Shown: positions 23,657 through 32,493 of the stretch, in pieces
Layout: each line of letters begins with the position of its first letter
Numbering within the stretch: the first letter of the stretch is position 1
Source of the DNA: GCA-003244245 sp050699955
GTDB lineage: Bacteria; Actinomycetota; Actinomycetes; Mycobacteriales; Pseudonocardiaceae
Length of the DNA stretch: 64,000 nt
Direction of reading: 5' to 3'
Assembly (NCBI GenBank): GCA_050699955.1
Contig: JBOHGD010000022.1
Span: forward strand, 1 to 64,000
Made by a program: the position numbers and the translations under genes
Notes under the pieces: model-generated
What the model saw: only the letters and a program-made list of their open reading frames with translations
What the model was told of the DNA's origin: nothing
Databases searched by the model: none

Positions 23657-25300
23657 CTAACTGGTCTGCACCGCCGCCGCTTCGGCCTCGCCGTGGTACA
23701 GGAACGGCTCGAGGAGCCCGGGCATGGCCTGCTCGGCCAGTGTCAGCCCGTCGATCCACCGGATGTCGAACACGTGGTAGGAACCGCAACCCGCCGCGGT
23801 GGTCGCGGTCAGGGTGCACAGCCCGAGACGGCGCTGGAACAGCGACTGCGACACCGTCCAGCCGATCACGCCGGAGCGCTGCAGCGCGACCGTGCGCCGC
23901 ACGCCCGCGCCGTGCCGGGTGACCAGGTAACGCTCGGTGCGGGAGTGCCCCAGATTGCGGTAGGCGTCCAGGGCCAGCAGCACCGTCACCGGCAGCAGGC
24001 AGAGCACCATCCACCCCGCCCAGGCTGGGACCACCGGAACCAGCCACAGGATCGCGGCGGCCACCAGCACCGGCAGCACCGCACGGACCAGCCGCCTGCG
24101 CAACGCCTCGGCCGGGTGCCTGCGCAACCGCGCGACGGTGGGCGAGGGATCTTCGGCCAGTACCCGCCCCGCCACCTGATGCGCATCGTCCAGCGGGGCA
24201 GGCGGCAGCAGCACGCCCCGGCCATGGCCGCGGTGGCCGCCCAACCCGGTCGCCACGGCGGTCAGGCGCGCACCGCGCCCGATGCGCATCAGCAGCGGCT
24301 CGGACACCTCGGCCCCGCGCAGCCGCCGCTCCTCCAGCGACACCGAGCGGCTGGTGAGCAGTCCGTGGCGGATCCGCAACACGCCGCCGGGCTCACGGAC
24401 CAGCCTGAACCCCCACCAGGACCCGACGAAGATCACCACGGAGCCCAGCACCGCGACCGCCAGTACGACCAGGGCGAGTAAGAAGATCCCCAGCCACAGC
24501 GGGGCGGTGCTCAGCTGGTCACTGACGCCGCTGTGCTCGGCGATCTGGGTGGGGTCGACGCCGATGTCGCCGATGAGCTGCCCGAAGGTACCGGCGACCG
24601 CACCGACCGCGACCAGGCTGGACACCGTGAGCGGAGCGAAGCGCAGCCAGGACCAGTTCAGTGCCGCCAGCTCGGTCCCGGCCGGTGCGCCGGGGGGCGC
24701 CGCGCCGGCCGTGGTGCCCGCGCCGTCCAGGTCGTCCGGGTCGTCCGACCGCTTCCGGCCGTTCGCCGGTGCCCGGCCGCTCACCTGATCCCGATCGACC
24801 GCACCGAGCCGGTCCAGCAGGCGCTGGCGCAACCGGTCGGCCTCCACCGCGGACACCGCGTCCAGGGTCAGCTCGCGTGACTCGAGGCCCTCGGAGTGCT
24901 CTCCGGTTCCGATCTTGACCACGGACAGCCCGAACAGCCGGTGGGTCGGCCCGGCGGTGAGATCGACGCTGCGGATCCGATCCCTCGGGACCGACCGGGC
25001 CTTGTGGAACAGCAGGCCGGAGCGCAGTGCGACGCGCTCGTCGGTGATCCGGTACCGGGTGGTCAGCCAGCGCAACCCGCCGATGACCACGACCGCTCCC
25101 ACGGCGGCCAGCAGCCCGTAGAACCGCCCGCCCAGATCCTGGTTGACGCCGACCACGAGTACCACGGCGATCACCGGCAGGAACCCGAGGAGCTGTCGCA
25201 GCGGCGTGACGGCCAGCATCCGGGGGTCGAGCCGATGCCACTGGGTCTCGGGCGACTGGGCCTCGGAGGTCTGGGTCTCGGTCGCTCCGGTCTCGGTCAC
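23657..25300 (-). CDS. bacterial PH-domain (bPH2, YdbT-like) membrane protein
   Basis: A 547-residue protein starting at GTG 25300 in a GTGA overlap with the upstream gene. It has repeated units of paired transmembrane helices followed by a bPH2 domain. The first helices are QLLGFLPVIAVVLVVGVNQD and a second after it. The first PH unit runs RYRITDERVALRSG to VKIGTG. Further helix pairs lie near residues 225-290 and 400-450, and later PH units show RYLVTRHGAGVRRT. This is the YdbT layout, normally paired with YdbS. The family is membrane-bound and of unclear function. Here it sits in one operon with two dynamin-like GTPases. Confidence 0.85.
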   Translation of the reverse strand: MTETGATETQTSEAQSPETQWHRLDPRMLAVTPLRQLLGFLPVIAVVLVVGVNQDLGGRFYGLLAAVGAVVVIGGLRWLTTRYRITDERVALRSGLLFHKARSVPRDRIRSVDLTAGPTHRLFGLSVVKIGTGEHSEGLESRELTLDAVSAVEADRLRQRLLDRLGAVDRDQVSGRAPANGRKRSDDPDDLDGAGTTAGAAPPGAPAGTELAALNWSWLRFAPLTVSSLVAVGAVAGTFGQLIGDIGVDPTQIAEHSGVSDQLSTAPLWLGIFLLALVVLAVAVLGSVVIFVGSWWGFRLVREPGGVLRIRHGLLTSRSVSLEERRLRGAEVSEPLLMRIGRGARLTAVATGLGGHRGHGRGVLLPPAPLDDAHQVAGRVLAEDPSPTVARLRRHPAEALRRRLVRAVLPVLVAAAILWLVPVVPAWAGWMVLCLLPVTVLLALDAYRNLGHSRTERYLVTRHGAGVRRTVALQRSGVIGWTVSQSLFQRRLGLCTLTATTAAGCGSYHVFDIRWIDGLTLAEQAMPGLLEPFLYHGEAEAAAVQTS

Positions 25301-25860
25301 GTGGCGTCCCCGGGCGTGGCCTGGGTGGTCTTGGTGAGCCGGTCGACCAGATCGACGGCCAGCGGATGGTCCAGCCCCTCCAGCCGCAGCGCCCCGGCCG
25401 CCGACGCGGTCGTGACGGTGACGGTGGCCAGCCCGAACAGCTGCTGCAGCGGTCCGCGTTCGGTGTCGACCGTCTGGATCCGGGACATCGGGGCGACCCG
25501 CCACTCCTGGTTGATCCAGCCCGCGGAGGTGTAGACCGCATCATCGGTGGTCTCCCATCGATGTACCCGGAACCGCCACCGTGGCATCACCACCACGTAG
25601 GCGATGCCCAGGACGGCCACCGCGACGGTGGCACCGGCCAGCCACGGCCGCGCGTCGGCCCAGGCGATCAGGCCGATGATCGGGATGATCAGGACGGCGG
25701 TGGCGAGCAGGATCGCCTGGGTGGTCCACCAGGTGACGGCGCGGGTGCTCACCCGGTGGCGGGGTGGCCGCAACCGCGGCGACTCAGTGGGCTGCACTCC
25801 TCCACCATGCCGGACGGTTCCTGGAATGTCGCCCTCTGTTGATCCTGCGGGGTAGCTCAC
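25297..25860 (-). CDS. bacterial PH-domain (bPH2, YdbS-like) membrane protein
   Basis: A 187-residue protein. The GTG at 25860 begins one base after the iniC-like stop, and it overlaps the next gene by 4 bases. Two adjacent membrane helices (about residues 45-85, QAILLATAVLIIPIIGLIAW and GATVAVAVLGIAYVVV) precede one bPH2 domain (RFRVHRWETTDDAVYTSAGW, SRIQTVDTERGPLQQLFGL). Genes ydbS and ydbT occur together widely. Tight coupling to the dynamin-like genes suggests a shared membrane-remodelling or membrane-stress role, which is inference. An alternative start at 25797 lacks proper ribosome-site spacing. Confidence 0.85.
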   Translation of the reverse strand: MSYPAGSTEGDIPGTVRHGGGVQPTESPRLRPPRHRVSTRAVTWWTTQAILLATAVLIIPIIGLIAWADARPWLAGATVAVAVLGIAYVVVMPRWRFRVHRWETTDDAVYTSAGWINQEWRVAPMSRIQTVDTERGPLQQLFGLATVTVTTASAAGALRLEGLDHPLAVDLVDRLTKTTQATPGDAT

Positions 25861-25861
25861 C

Positions 25862-27343
25862 CTAGGCCTGCCTTCCGGACAGCCGAGCGAGCATCCCCTC
25901 GCAGCTGCGCACGACGGCCCGCGCCAGATCGCTGGCGCTGCGGTCGGACAGTGGGCTCTCGGCGCGTCGTTGCCAGCGTTCCAGCGCCGCGATCACCGCC
26001 GCTCGAAGTTCAGCGGGACCGGCGTCGGCCTCCAGGCCCAGCCGGTTGGGCGTCGCGATGCCGCGCCCGCCGAGCAGTCGTTCAGCGTCGGCGTGCGCAT
26101 CGGGCGGCAGCCGCACGTCGGGCGCGCGCAGCCCGGCGAGCAGGCGCAGCTCCCGGAACTCGTGCGCACCGGCGAAGATCCGCTCGACCTCACCGGCCAG
26201 CTGCCGGGCTTCCGGACGGGGCTGCTCCCGCAGGGTGCGGTCGATGAGCAGCAGCGCCGACCGGGCCTTGAGCACGTCCCGGCGCTCGGTGAACTGGGTG
26301 GCCAGCACCTCGCGCAGCTCGTCCAGCCCGCTGCGGCGGACCAGCTCCTCGGCGAGCTTGGTCGGATCCCGATGCCCCTGCCGGATCAGGGTGGTCGCCA
26401 GCCGCAGCCCGAACAACCCGAACCGCTCCAGCAAGGCGGCCCGGGTCTCCGCGGGTACCGTCGGGTGCGCCTCCGGCCGGGAGAACTGGTCGGCCGAGAT
26501 CAGCAGGGCGTCCAGCTCGGACCGGGACGCCTCGGCCAGCTCGCTGAGTGCGATGAACTCGGCCTGCCGAAGCGTGCGGGCGGTCTGGGCGAGCAGACCG
26601 GCCACCGCCACCACGGTCTGGCACAGTCTGCGCAGTTTCGGGTCGGCCCGGTAGCGGCGAGCGACCTGCCGCGCCGAGACCAGGGCATCGAGCCGGCCGG
26701 CACCGATCTCGTCGGCCCGGGACAGCACCGCGACGGTGTTGACCACCGCCGCCGGAGCGCTGACCTGGTCGTGGAACGACTCGAGAAACCGCACGTCGGT
26801 GATGTGCAGGTGGCGCATGAGGTAGATCACGGCATCCGCGTCCGACGGCCGGTCGTCGGGCGTGAGCAGCGCGACGGAGCGTGCCGAGAGCTGGGTCGAC
26901 AGCGACGCGATGCCCGGCGTGTCGATCAGCGCGGTGGTCCGCAGGCTGCGCGAGGGCCAGTCGACGAGCAGCCGCTCGACATCCTCGGGCGCGCTGCCCC
27001 GGAGGTCGAACTCCAACCGGCCATCGGTCCGGCTCACCGGCAGCTGGCGCGGCGCTCCCTTGCGGGGCACCAGCGTGACCTTCGGGCTCGCGCCATCCCG
27101 GTACCAGGTGACGATCCGGGTGCACTCCCCGGCGTCGGTCGGCGCGATCTGCTCCCCGACCATGGCGTTGAGCAGTGTCGACTTGCCCGCTTTGACCTTG
27201 CCTGCGACGGCCACCCGCAGCGGCTCGTCGAGCCGGTCGATCTGGTCGCGCAGCCGGGCGGAGGTGACCGGGCTGTCCCGGTAGACCTCGGCCGCCCTCC
27301 GCAGCACCGCCCGTACCGCCGCGCCGGTGCTCGGCGCGCTCAC
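25862..27343 (-). CDS. iniC: dynamin-like GTPase, IniC-type
   Basis: A 493-residue protein from the GTG at 27343, overlapping the iniA-like stop (GTGA). The GTPase domain has the P-loop GKVKAGKSTLLNAM (about residue 50), switch region DTPGIAS and a later LSRADE for guanine specificity, followed by a helical stalk. Mycobacterial IniC has the same size and the same place after iniA. These GTPases act at the inner leaflet of the membrane; in mycobacteria the locus is induced by cell-wall inhibitors. There is no membrane anchor of its own. The symbol is assigned by synteny and domain type. Confidence 0.8.
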   Translation of the reverse strand: MSAPSTGAAVRAVLRRAAEVYRDSPVTSARLRDQIDRLDEPLRVAVAGKVKAGKSTLLNAMVGEQIAPTDAGECTRIVTWYRDGASPKVTLVPRKGAPRQLPVSRTDGRLEFDLRGSAPEDVERLLVDWPSRSLRTTALIDTPGIASLSTQLSARSVALLTPDDRPSDADAVIYLMRHLHITDVRFLESFHDQVSAPAAVVNTVAVLSRADEIGAGRLDALVSARQVARRYRADPKLRRLCQTVVAVAGLLAQTARTLRQAEFIALSELAEASRSELDALLISADQFSRPEAHPTVPAETRAALLERFGLFGLRLATTLIRQGHRDPTKLAEELVRRSGLDELREVLATQFTERRDVLKARSALLLIDRTLREQPRPEARQLAGEVERIFAGAHEFRELRLLAGLRAPDVRLPPDAHADAERLLGGRGIATPNRLGLEADAGPAELRAAVIAALERWQRRAESPLSDRSASDLARAVVRSCEGMLARLSGRQA

Positions 27344-29190
27344 GATCCGTTCCTGGGGGCGCTCAGCAGGGCGCGGACGTCCCGGCGCAGCGCTTCGATC
27401 TGCTCCAGCTCGGCACTGAGGTCCCGGATCCGTTGTTTCCGGTCGGAGGCCTCGGTGTTGGCCGCTTTCTGCGCAGCCTGCAGGGACTCGGTGAGTGAGC
27501 GCTGCAACTCGGTGGCCACGTCGCTGAAATGGTCCCGCAGCAGCCGCTGAACCTGCCGCAGCCGGTCCCGGCACTCCTTGCCGACCTGAAAGATGACGTC
27601 ATCGACCTGGCGGCGCAGCAGCATCTGAGCCTCGGCCTGCTGCCGCTTCAAGCGGCCCTTCTTGTCCTCGCGCAACGTCTTGGTGCCCAGCACCAGCCCG
27701 GCGGCGATCGAGATCGGGTTGATCAGGGCCAGCCCGGCCAGTGTGGTCAGCATGCCGAACATCAGCACACCGCCGTAGGACCCCCGCATGCCGGTGAGCA
27801 GCTTGCTGCCGAGGTTGGGGTTGTCGACCCGGAGCTCCGCGAGCTCGGGCATCGCGTCCAGCGCGGTGGAGGCGTCACCCAGCCGCAGCTCGGGGAGCAG
27901 CTCGCCACCGTCTTCGGCGAAGTGCTCGGCCACCCGCTGGGCGACCCACTGCGCCCGCTGGTTCGCCCACACGAAGTTGTCGGATGTCGCCGCCGCGAGC
28001 TGCTGATCGAGCCATTCGGTGAACTGCTCCCAGATCGTGCTGGGGTCGACTCCCTCCAGCGCGGTCTCACCGTTGTGGATGACCTGCCGCAGCCGGTCGC
28101 GCAGGTCGAACTCGATGTCGGCGTTCAGGTCGGCCATGCCGTCGTTGAGGGTCTGCTGCCACCGTGCCGTGTCGCGCTGCAGCCGCTCGGCCCGGCTCTT
28201 GGCGGCCTCCAGCTCGGCCATCATCGCCTGGTTGTTTCCGGGATCCTGCAGCGCCTGCAGTTCGGCCCGCAGTGACAGCGCGAGATGTTCGGCGACGGTG
28301 AAGATGTCGTGCGTCACCGAGCGGCGGCTCAAGCGGTCGGCCTGCGCCACCGCGTCCAGCAGGTACCGCACCAGCGCCGAGAACCCGGAGTCCGCGTGCA
28401 GCTGGTTGTTCTCGGTGCGCATCGCGTGCAGGCGCAGCGCCGAGGACACCGGTAGCAGGTCCGCGGTCACCTTGGCGCCGGTCAGGTGAACCCGGTCCAG
28501 GTCGGCGATGCGCCGCCACTGCGGATAAAGGTCGGTCTTGGTGAGCACGCAGGCGATGTTGGGGCACAGCTTGGTCGCCTGCCGCAGGAAGTCGATCTCG
28601 GGCTCGGAGTACTCCTGGGAGGCGTCGGAGACCAACAGCACGGCATCCGCGGTCGGCAACGCCGCCAGGGTCCTGGTGGTATGCGCCGAGCTGAGCCCGC
28701 CGACCCCGGTGGTGTCGACGATGACGAGCCCGTCGGCCAGGATCTGCCGCGGGATGCCGACCTCGGCGCGCAGCAGGCCCTGCCGGTTGGCCGGGTTGCC
28801 CGCCTCGGAGACGTAGGTGGCGAGGTCGTCGAGGGGCACCTCGAGCCGCTGGGTGCGGCGCTCGGCGCTGCTGGTGTCCTCATCGTCATCCGCCCAGCGC
28901 ACCAGCATCGCCGTCGGAGTCTTCGAGTAGTAGACCTCGGTGGGCACAGCGGTGGCGACGTCATCGTCCACCGGACACACCGGGGCGTCGACCAGGGCGT
29001 TGACGAGCTGGCTCTTGCCCTGCTTGAACTCGCCGACCACCAGCACTCGCACAGTGGGGTCGAGCAACCGGCGGCGGGTGTGCGCCAGCCGGTCGGTCAG
29101 GTCCTGCCGTCCGCTCGAACTGGTCGAGCGGATCGCCCGGTCGACGATATCCAGGCCTGCTGGCGCCGGAACCTGGGCTGTTGTGCTCAC
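27340..29190 (-). CDS. iniA: dynamin-like GTPase, IniA-type
   Basis: A 616-residue protein with GTG start at 29190 and AAAGG eight bases upstream. The GTPase domain has P-loop GEFKQGKSQLVNAL (about residues 52-65), DTTGVGG and TKTD (guanine specificity). The long helical stalk includes two hydrophobic stretches near residues 475-505 (MFGMLTTLAGLALINPISIA) that can enter the membrane, as in the IniA paddle. A C-terminal coiled coil follows (KAANTEASDRKQRIRDLSAE). IniA is a membrane-fission dynamin in mycobacteria. It forms a pair with the next GTPase. Confidence 0.82.
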   Translation of the reverse strand: MSTTAQVPAPAGLDIVDRAIRSTSSSGRQDLTDRLAHTRRRLLDPTVRVLVVGEFKQGKSQLVNALVDAPVCPVDDDVATAVPTEVYYSKTPTAMLVRWADDDEDTSSAERRTQRLEVPLDDLATYVSEAGNPANRQGLLRAEVGIPRQILADGLVIVDTTGVGGLSSAHTTRTLAALPTADAVLLVSDASQEYSEPEIDFLRQATKLCPNIACVLTKTDLYPQWRRIADLDRVHLTGAKVTADLLPVSSALRLHAMRTENNQLHADSGFSALVRYLLDAVAQADRLSRRSVTHDIFTVAEHLALSLRAELQALQDPGNNQAMMAELEAAKSRAERLQRDTARWQQTLNDGMADLNADIEFDLRDRLRQVIHNGETALEGVDPSTIWEQFTEWLDQQLAAATSDNFVWANQRAQWVAQRVAEHFAEDGGELLPELRLGDASTALDAMPELAELRVDNPNLGSKLLTGMRGSYGGVLMFGMLTTLAGLALINPISIAAGLVLGTKTLREDKKGRLKRQQAEAQMLLRRQVDDVIFQVGKECRDRLRQVQRLLRDHFSDVATELQRSLTESLQAAQKAANTEASDRKQRIRDLSAELEQIEALRRDVRALLSAPRNGS

Positions 29191-29224
29191 TGTGTTGGCC
29201 TTTCGTGCTGGCGGTCATACCCAA

Positions 29225-29264
29225 GAGCAGCTCCGCCACCCCGGAAAGGGTGGCGGAGCTGCTC
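29225..29264. terminator. 17-bp perfect hairpin between iniB-like and iniA-like genes
   Basis: GAGCAGCTCCGCCACCC (29225-29241) and its exact complement (29248-29264) enclose a 6-base loop. In the minus-strand transcript it follows the iniB-like stop by 67 bases and precedes the iniA-like start. There is no long T-run. It probably acts as a partial terminator or mRNA stabiliser, giving more of the first gene product. Confidence 0.7.
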
Positions 29265-29330
29265 TCGGTGCTCAGCACTCGGCAGATTACTCCTGCGGGC
29301 CGGCTGGGCCGCGCGGTTCGCGGATCTGTC

Positions 29331-30335
29331 TCAGCCGTGGAATAGCAGGTGGTTCACGTCCAGCTCGTTGTCGTGGATCGGGACGTTGACCGCCGGGCTC
29401 ACATCGACGTTGAGCAGGCCGGTCTGGTCGGTGTGGGTGATCGCCGAGTCGTCGTTGTGGGAGTAGTCGTGCGAGTCGGTGTTCTCGATGGCGACCTTGT
29501 GAACATCGACGTTGTGCGAGTCGGTGTTGTTGGAGTCGGCCGTCGAGGTGTCGTGCGAGTCGGCGGTCGTGGTGTTGTTGGAGTCGGTGGTCGTGGTGTC
29601 GTGCGAGTCGGTGGTCGTGGTGTCGTGCGAGTCGGTCGTCGACGCGTCCGCCTGGCCGCCGTTGGTGGCGACGTTGCTGTGGTCGGGGTTGGTGACGTTG
29701 CCGTCGTTGCCGTTTCCGGCGACGCCGCCGTGGTCGGCGAGCTGGTTGCCGTCACCGGCGACGCTGCCGTGGTCGGCGATGTTGTTGCCGTCGAACGAGC
29801 CGGAGATCGAGTGGTCGTCGGTGCTCGTGGTCGTGGTGTTGCCGGTGTCGTTGCCGTTGCCGGTGACGTCGTGGTTCCCAGTTGCCACGTTGCTGCCGAC
29901 GATGTCGTCACCCGCGGCGACGGAGTGATCCGTGGCGGTCACCGAGTGGTCGTCGAAGCTCTGCGTCAGGCTGCCCGAGTTCCAGATGTTCTGGTTCACC
30001 GACTTGTCGATGATGGTGTCGTGGCTGTCGACGTAGGAGTAGTTGTTGCTGACGTACTCCAGCTGGTGCACCGCGGTGGCGTGCACGTCGGGCTCGTGGC
30101 TGGAGGCGGTCTGGGAGACGGCCGTGTTGCCGACGTTGTACTCACGGTTACCGACGAACGAGACCGGGTGGTACTCGGCGACGTAGGACATGGCGTCGGA
30201 GACGTCCTGGCCGCACACCCCGCTGAGGCCGGCATCGTGCAGCGCCTTGTCCGGGTTGGCGGCGAACGCGGCCTTGGCGTGGTCGTCTTGCAGCAGGCTG
30301 AGGATGAAGTCCATCAGGGACGTTGCCATGGTCAT
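29331..30335 (-). CDS. iniB: IniB-like protein with Asp/Thr/Ser/Asn-rich repeat tail
   Basis: A 334-residue protein. The ATG at 30335 has AGGAG ten bases upstream; a second ATG follows at 30329. The first 60 residues (TSLMDFILSLLQDDHAKAAF, NPDKALHDAGLSGV) match the IniB N-terminal domain found ahead of dynamin-like genes. The rest is low-complexity and very acidic, with HG/GNG runs and 8-residue repeats of DSHDTTTT type near residues 230-275, and almost no lysine or arginine. There is no signal peptide. It heads the minus-strand operon. Such tails suit phase separation or scaffold roles; that is inference. Confidence 0.8.
   Translation of the reverse strand: MTMATSLMDFILSLLQDDHAKAAFAANPDKALHDAGLSGVCGQDVSDAMSYVAEYHPVSFVGNREYNVGNTAVSQTASSHEPDVHATAVHQLEYVSNNYSYVDSHDTIIDKSVNQNIWNSGSLTQSFDDHSVTATDHSVAAGDDIVGSNVATGNHDVTGNGNDTGNTTTTSTDDHSISGSFDGNNIADHGSVAGDGNQLADHGGVAGNGNDGNVTNPDHSNVATNGGQADASTTDSHDTTTTDSHDTTTTDSNNTTTADSHDTSTADSNNTDSHNVDVHKVAIENTDSHDYSHNDDSAITHTDQTGLLNVDVSPAVNVPIHDNELDVNHLLFHG
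29514..29640. repeat. 24-bp coding repeats in iniB-like gene
   Basis: Degenerate units of about 24 bp (GTGCGAGTCGGTGGTCGTGGT type on the plus strand, here shortened) encode the DSHDTTTT/DSNNTTTA octapeptide about five times. Repeat number is likely variable between strains. Confidence 0.65.
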
Positions 30336-30704
30336 GACTCTCGTGCTCCTAGTAGCTGGACCAGCTGGCGGGAGCCAGCCGGTGGACCGGGCCGGACGTG
30401 CTGCCCGGCATCGAGACCAAACGCTAGGTTCCCCGCCACGCTCAGCCATCGGGGATCACACCGGGTTCAGCTACCCCCCCGGCGTTGGGGGATTAGGGGG
30501 TGACCGAGGGTGGGCCACCGGGGGGTGGGGGACCGGGTGTCGCCGTCCCCGGACCGCACGATCGGTACTCTGCGGATCCCACCCACCCGTGGCTGTTAAC
30601 AGCACGTGCCGTGCGGGGGATACGTAGTTGAAAGGCGCCGCGCCAGGCGGCCCGGTGCCGCTCTAGAGCTTCCGGTCGGAAGACGACGTAAGGGACAGGC
30701 AAGA
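30336..30704. promoter_or_regulatory. divergent control region between iniB-like and Hsp70-like genes
   Basis: The 369-bp gap must hold promoters for both directions. It contains C7/G5-6 homopolymer-rich stretches (30474-30540) and no gene. I cannot identify a confident -10/-35 pair. The LuxR-type regulator two genes to the right is the obvious candidate to bind here. Confidence 0.45.
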
Positions 30705-32483
30705 ATGAGCTACTGGCTCGGGATCGACGTGGGCACCACCTCCACCGCGGCGGCCATCTGCCGTACGGAGGCCGGACGGCGCATCGGGCCGGACGTGGTA
30801 CCGCTGGGCACCCGCTCCGCTGCCGTGAGCTCGGTGGTCTACCTGGGAGATGACGGTCAGGTGATCGTCGGGGAGGCCGCCGAACGCCGCGTCGTCGCGC
30901 AGCCCGGCCGGGTGGTGCGCGAGTTCAAGCGGCGCATCGGCGACGAGGTCCCGATGATGATCGGCGGTGTCCCGCATGCCGCGCCCGAGATCGCCGCGAA
31001 GGTGGTCCGCTGGGTTGTGGACCGGGTGGCCGAGCGCGAGGGCGGGGCCGCCGAGGCCATCACGGTGACCCATCCGGCCGGCTGGGGCACATACAAGATC
31101 CAGCTCGTTGCGGAGGCGCTGCGCGCGGCCGGGCTGCCGCGGGTCCGGTTCCTCACCGAGCCGGAGGCGGCCGCGGCGAGCTACTCGACCCAGGAACGGG
31201 TCGAGGTGGGGAGCACCATCGCGGTGTACGACCTCGGTGGCGGCACCTTCGACGCGGCGGTCGTGCGCAAGACCGGCCCGGCGACGTTCTCGGTGCTCGG
31301 CGTCCCGGAGGGGATCGAACGGCTGGGTGGCGCGGACTTCGACGACGTCGTCTTCGAGCACGTCGTGGTCGGGGTGCCGGCCTTGAGCGAGCTCGACCAG
31401 GAGGCACCCGCGACGCTCTCGGCGATCGCTCGGCTGCGCCGCGAGTGCACCGAGGCCAAGGAAGCCCTCTCGGTCGACACCGAGGTGACGATTCCGGTGC
31501 TGGCGCCTGAGGTTCAGTCACAGGTGCGGCTGGTCCGGGCCGAGTTCGAGGACATGATCCGCCCGTTGGTGACGGAGACCGTCGAGGCGCTGTGCCGGGC
31601 GCTGCGTTCCGCAGGTGTCGGGGCCGAGGACCTCGACGCGGTGCTGCTGGTCGGTGGTTCCTCGCGGGTGCCGCTGGTCGCCCAGCTCGTCTCCACTGAG
31701 CTCGGCCGCCCGGTCAGCGTCGACGCGGATCCCAAGGCCGCGATCGCGCTCGGGGCGGCGCTGTCGGCCGCCGCGGCGGACCCTGCAGGTGCCCCTGCCA
31801 CTGCTGTCACTGCTGTTGCGCACGGCGGGCCGCCCTCGGAGGCGGCCGTTCCGGCTGTGCGGAGCGCCGGATTCGACCGCCCGGACCTGGCGTTCAGTGC
31901 GGCCCCGACCCGGCCATCCCTGACCGCCGTCCCGCTGGAGGTCGAACGGGCCGAGGACGAGCGGCGCAGGGTCAGGTCGCAACGGGTGAAGCTGGGCGCA
32001 GCGGCGGGAATGCTGGCCCTGGTGCTCGCCGGGGGTGCCGCGGCCGTGCCGTTCTTGCTCTCGCGGACCGGTGGCGTCCCGGCCGACGCGTCCACTCCGG
32101 CGCCGCCGACCACCACCTCTGCGGCACCCGCCGGGGGCGGTGGCAACGGTGGCGCCCCGGCCGGCCACCCCGGCGGGACCGCCCCCGCGACGGTCGTCGA
32201 CACACCGATCAAGCCGGCCACCACACCCGCCCCCGCACCACAGAGCAAGCCGGCCAACGCCGCCGGTTCCGTCCCGCCCGCTGGTCAGGGTAAGAATCCG
32301 CCGCCTCCGGTGACTACCCAGCCGACGCCCCCCACGACGCCCCCCACGACGCATCCCACGACTCCGCCGCCCACGACTCCGCCCCCTACGACTCCGCCCC
32401 CTACGACTCCGCCGCCCACGATCCCGCCGCCCACGACTCCGCCCCCTACGACTCCGCCGCCGACGACCCCTCCGTCGAGCTGA
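30705..32483 (+). CDS. membrane-anchored Hsp70-like protein without substrate-binding domain
   Basis: A 592-residue protein from the ATG at 30705. Residues 1-385 form an Hsp70/actin-type ATPase: phosphate loops WLGIDVGTTSTAAAI and VYDLGGGTFDAAVV, and adenosine motif LLVGGSSRVPLV. The usual peptide-binding domain is absent. One membrane helix (about 432-452, MLALVLAGGAAAVPFLL) leads to an external Pro/Thr-rich tail of PPTTPPPT repeats to the end. Actinobacterial Hsp70-like proteins of this form occur beside ini-type loci. The ATPase would be cytoplasmic and the tail in the cell wall, suggesting an envelope sensor or anchor. The next gene begins 10 bp later. Confidence 0.85.
   Translation: MSYWLGIDVGTTSTAAAICRTEAGRRIGPDVVPLGTRSAAVSSVVYLGDDGQVIVGEAAERRVVAQPGRVVREFKRRIGDEVPMMIGGVPHAAPEIAAKVVRWVVDRVAEREGGAAEAITVTHPAGWGTYKIQLVAEALRAAGLPRVRFLTEPEAAAASYSTQERVEVGSTIAVYDLGGGTFDAAVVRKTGPATFSVLGVPEGIERLGGADFDDVVFEHVVVGVPALSELDQEAPATLSAIARLRRECTEAKEALSVDTEVTIPVLAPEVQSQVRLVRAEFEDMIRPLVTETVEALCRALRSAGVGAEDLDAVLLVGGSSRVPLVAQLVSTELGRPVSVDADPKAAIALGAALSAAAADPAGAPATAVTAVAHGGPPSEAAVPAVRSAGFDRPDLAFSAAPTRPSLTAVPLEVERAEDERRRVRSQRVKLGAAAGMLALVLAGGAAAVPFLLSRTGGVPADASTPAPPTTTSAAPAGGGGNGGAPAGHPGGTAPATVVDTPIKPATTPAPAPQSKPANAAGSVPPAGQGKNPPPPVTTQPTPPTTPPTTHPTTPPPTTPPPTTPPPTTPPPTIPPPTTPPPTTPPPTTPPSS
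32310..32480. repeat. 12- to 15-bp coding repeats (Pro/Thr tail)
   Basis: Tandem CCCACGACTCCGCC-type units encode the PTTPP tail of the Hsp70-like protein. The near-identical units are prone to slippage, so tail length may vary. Confidence 0.75.
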
Positions 32484-32493
32484 AGGACCGATC

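Noticed and set aside
29514..29640. Regular 24-bp repeats resembling a CRISPR array
   Set aside because: The units are contiguous, in frame and encode octapeptides of the iniB-like protein; there are no unique spacers.
32310..32480. Short tandem repeats as a possible minisatellite or CRISPR
   Set aside because: They encode the Pro/Thr tail of the Hsp70-like protein without spacers.
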